The translations under genes and the position numbers were made by a program. Source: Holothuria scabra (taxonomy: Eukaryota; Echinodermata; Holothuroidea; Aspidochirotida; Holothuriidae). From it: DNA of 64,000 nt. The stretch covers positions 28,120,594 to 28,184,593 of the forward strand of contig CM074188.1 in NCBI GenBank assembly GCA_037179385.1, in the 5' to 3' direction. Of the stretch, positions 61,241-64,000 are shown piece after piece. Under the pieces are notes generated by a model. It had not been told where the DNA came from. It searched no databases and worked only from the letters and a program-made list of their open reading frames with translations. Each line of letters opens with the position of its first letter. Within the stretch, counting starts at the first letter, position 1.

Positions 61241-63508
61241 TCATAGAATCCAGATATTCCAGATATGTCAGACATAAATTTTGAGTTAGGGATCACATTG
61301 TGATATACAGATGAAGACTTGGGGGCTTGGATGACTTCAGTTTGAACCAATTTAAGTGTTAATAATGAAAATACTACATTTATAATACTCAACCTATCTA
61401 CGTTTTTTGTACATGCCTGTCAACGTAAATGTATATGCCTGTCTGTCTTGTGTATATACAAGTGCACTCGCGATCGATGTGGGTTGATTGCTTAAAGATG
61501 AGTCTGGTCTGGGACGCGATCCACTTAGGGTTCCGGCTTTTGAAAAAAAAAAAAACCACCAGTTCCCAAACCGGATCGACGACCCTGGCAGTTACATTTA
61601 TCGTCAAGTTACACAAGTTACAGTTTTTGTGAAAAGATTTAGTTTACTAAGTCAACACAATTTATCATATGATGACCAAACAAAGAATGTTAAGTCTTAA
61701 TTCAGTTAGGTATACATAAGTTGAACTGGAATTAGTACGTTATTCTTCTTTGATTCTCTTTAAATCAATTCATTTTCAGCAACATGTAACCATTGTCCTA
61801 AAGTAAGGCAATTTCAAGTGCTGTGTTAGTTAGATTATAAAGCCCATAAGATGGACAAGCGTCACAAGCCCTTTGCGATGTAACCCCCCTCTATTTTTCT
61901 CCATCAGCGAGCAAGAAGATTGTTTGTTTCACATATAACAGAAGGTCGATATCTTATCTTTACCCTTGGGTCACCAGGCTAGCTACATTTATAAATTTAT
62001 ACTAATACAAGTTCACCGTCCAGATGCCTGCTGCGCCGTCTTATGTGGTTAACATAATTCTTTAGCAGCTTTCTTCCTCATGTATAGGGAAAGGAAACAC
62101 TATCAAATGGAAGGAACAGATTGTCGTAAACAATTTGCCGCACAACAATATAGATTGATGAAAAACAGTCACATTTGAAATATATCTTAGTATGTAATGT
62201 GTTATTCAAAATAGTGCTTTCATATAATATAAAACTGGCTGTAACACCTAATTCTCAAAGTTAGTAAACTTACAAACGGCGTTTCAGGGCCATCGTTATA
62301 CCCCAGTCAAACGGCATATTGAGATAATAAGCAAGATCGGTAATTCATTGCCGCATGGAATTGTGGGACACAGCGTAGAATTCAAAAACCGAGCTCAACA
62401 CATAGCGTATATACAGCGTTCCCTTAATTGTGTCGTCGGTACGTGCATCATACAACACTATCTAAGTGTCTAGCCAAGTCGAACGAAATAGAGATCTCAG
62501 TCCTGCTTCAGGCTACTTCAGATTAAAATGCATATTTTTACGGCAATTTAGACACAATCCACTTCACAAAACCACCCTTGAAATCCCTCCTGATGTTATG
62601 GATGGATTAAGAAAGAATGATTTCACGTAATTTTCATGTTAACTTAAATTCTAAAATACGTGTTGAAGGTGCGGGATCGGTTTGTTTATCCCGACGATTT
62701 GCAGCGTGCGCGCATGTACGAATACTATGTATAAGTATGGATGCATAGCCAGCAAACCAAAATTACCGAACTAGCTTATTGGTCCATGAAATTCATCAAT
62801 TATTTCCAAACCTCTGAAGTTCTCTTCATATACTGTTAAATCTGACAAATAGTCAAACTTACACTATACCTACATACAAATGAATGTTTCACATTGTGTC
62901 GTTGAATTTCACTTTAAGTAGTTATCAATTTGGACATTTACAGTGAGCTTTCGAAATACCAGCCACATTTTAAATCTACCAAGATTTAATCTCTTAAGAC
63001 AGTTATAACAGCAACGAAAGGGCGATTTTTTTTAGACAAGAGAATGAATGAATTATTCTAAAACACCCCTAGTCCTGTTACTTTCGGGGCATATTGAGTT
63101 GACGGATATCGATTAGTTTACGAGGGAAATGAGGATACTATCACAATGTTAATTAGTAGCACATTCGAATTTCACGTCCAACATTTACACAAACACTGAA
63201 AATGCATATTTTGCTTGTAGGTTATCCATTGCAAAGGGGTTGTTCATACTTGCGAGAGTGTCTGGTCAAGATTTAAAACAAGCACACAAACAAACAAAAA
63301 CCAGCAAACAAGCTGAATCGAGTGTCCTCGATAAATACGCACATAGATATGTACAACGGAATATATATATTCAGTGATGCGCATACCGCTAATAGAACGT
63401 CACCTTTATTGATTGGCTTATATTGAACCATACACACTCTAAAACTGTAGGGAATGTATCTGATGCCACCTGAAAAATTGTTGCCTAAAGAACCGCCAAG
63501 GATGGTCA
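61241..63508. other. Intergenic stretch, no gene supported
   Basis: AT-rich, with an A12 run near 61543-61554. Reading frames are short and without recognisable features. No RNA gene was identified. Confidence 0.45.
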
Positions 63509-63720
63509 CACTCTAAAAAATATTTAAAAGATTTTGTTTAAAAATTAGGATACTCACGAAAATGAGTATTTCTACTCGAAATAAGTGAGTACTTCAACTG
63601 AATTTGTGCAAAATTTTACACAAATTCAGTTGAAGTACTCACTTATTTCGAGTAGAAATACTCATTTTTTTCGTGAGTATCCTAATTTTTAAACAAAATC
63701 GTTTAAATATTTTTAGAGTG
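63509..63720. mobile_element. 212-bp near-perfect palindromic MITE
   Basis: Arms of about 100 bp, beginning CACTCTAAAAAATATTTAAA and ending with the inverse (...TTTTAGAGTG), enclose a ~10-nt loop CAAAATTTTA. Only a few mismatches or indels separate the arms, so it can fold into one long hairpin. The flanks show at most a 2-bp CA direct repeat, so the superfamily is not determined. Confidence 0.85.
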
Positions 63721-63802
63721 CATTCGGTTGACGAGCTTTTACCAAACAAGGGCACTTTTTGGGCCATTCTCGGCAGTTTCTTTACCCAGCAGTTTGTTAT
63801 GT

Positions 63803-64000
63803 GGGATGCACTCTTAAATTAAAAGAGTGAAGTAAGTCACTCTCTAATAGAGAGGTAAGTGTTAATTTACTCCATTAGAGTGTTAATTTACTCCAAGAAG
63901 AGCGAACTTTACTCCAAAAGAGCAAAGTTTCACTCTTGATGGAGTGGCTACAGTTGTACTCGCTCTTGAAAAAAGTGATCACTGCAGGCAGTCCTGGAGG
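63803..64000. repeat. Cluster of CACTCTT/AAGAGTG short inverted repeats, open at window end
   Basis: GCACTCTTAAATTAAAAGAGTG can fold into a hairpin. It is followed by two copies of GTTAATTTACTCCA and by CTTTACTCCAAAAGAG. The CACTCT start is shared with the palindromic element just upstream. It is probably the left part of another element continuing beyond the window. Confidence 0.45.

Noticed and set aside
61490..61590. Possible tRNA- or snRNA-derived SINE near GGGACGCGATCC...A12
   Set aside because: No A box/B box pair or cloverleaf could be drawn, and no target-site duplication was visible.

Overview
The window looks like nuclear DNA from a marine invertebrate, most likely a deuterostome such as an echinoderm. 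That assignment is an inference. It rests on a multi-exon animal gene with GT-AG introns, AT-rich intergenic DNA full of TAGGCCTA/GTACTGTA-type words, and many decayed DNA transposons and minisatellites. There are no prokaryotic features, and I found no convincing tRNA, rRNA or CRISPR.

Region 1 (1-12,900) holds one complete, recognisable gene on the + strand, NUDT12 (peroxisomal NADH diphosphatase / RNA deNADding enzyme). It has four coding exons (1814-2022, 4326-5029, 9008-9169, 11531-11862), all joining in frame into a 468-residue protein with ankyrin repeats, a four-cysteine zinc ribbon, a perfect Nudix box, the NADH-diphosphatase motif and a C-terminal AHL tripeptide that fits a type 1 peroxisomal targeting signal. 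Intron 2 carries a tandem array of about 145-bp units, each with a ladder of nuclear-receptor half-sites. Intron 3 carries a hAT-type MITE with a perfect 8-bp target-site duplication.

Region 2 (about 13,000-16,250) has no gene I can support: an orphan copy of the minisatellite header, CCTCAAATTG-type repeats, a possible 390-bp inverted-repeat element and (ATA/TGA)n microsatellites.

Region 3 (about 16,250-33,660) is a large tandem array of 2.2-2.8-kb units. Every unit contains one 102-bp exon-like cassette (acceptor ...TTTCAG, donor GTATGT) that is open in only one frame and could be spliced repeatedly without a frameshift. Five of seven copies are intact and the outermost recent ones are broken. 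The array abuts a decayed gene (33,664-35,353) resembling the zinc-finger plus tyrosine-recombinase-like (Crypton-type) proteins of aquatic animals.

Region 4 (35,400-64,000) has no supportable protein gene. It holds a degenerate ~200-bp satellite (40.0-41.0 kb), a second and longer 145-bp nuclear-receptor-motif array (44.2-46.3 kb), a second hAT MITE nested in another repeat (53.3-54.3 kb), scattered CAGTGGCGTAGC-type elements with poly-G tracts, a 187-bp duplication with covarying hairpins, a 65-bp minisatellite with higher-order structure (60.3-61.2 kb), and a 212-bp near-perfect palindromic MITE (63.5-63.7 kb).

The three observations I consider most worth following are the repeated exon cassette array, the two diverged 145-bp arrays that keep the same nuclear-receptor half-site spacing (one inside a NUDT12 intron), and the decayed Crypton-like gene at the edge of the cassette array.
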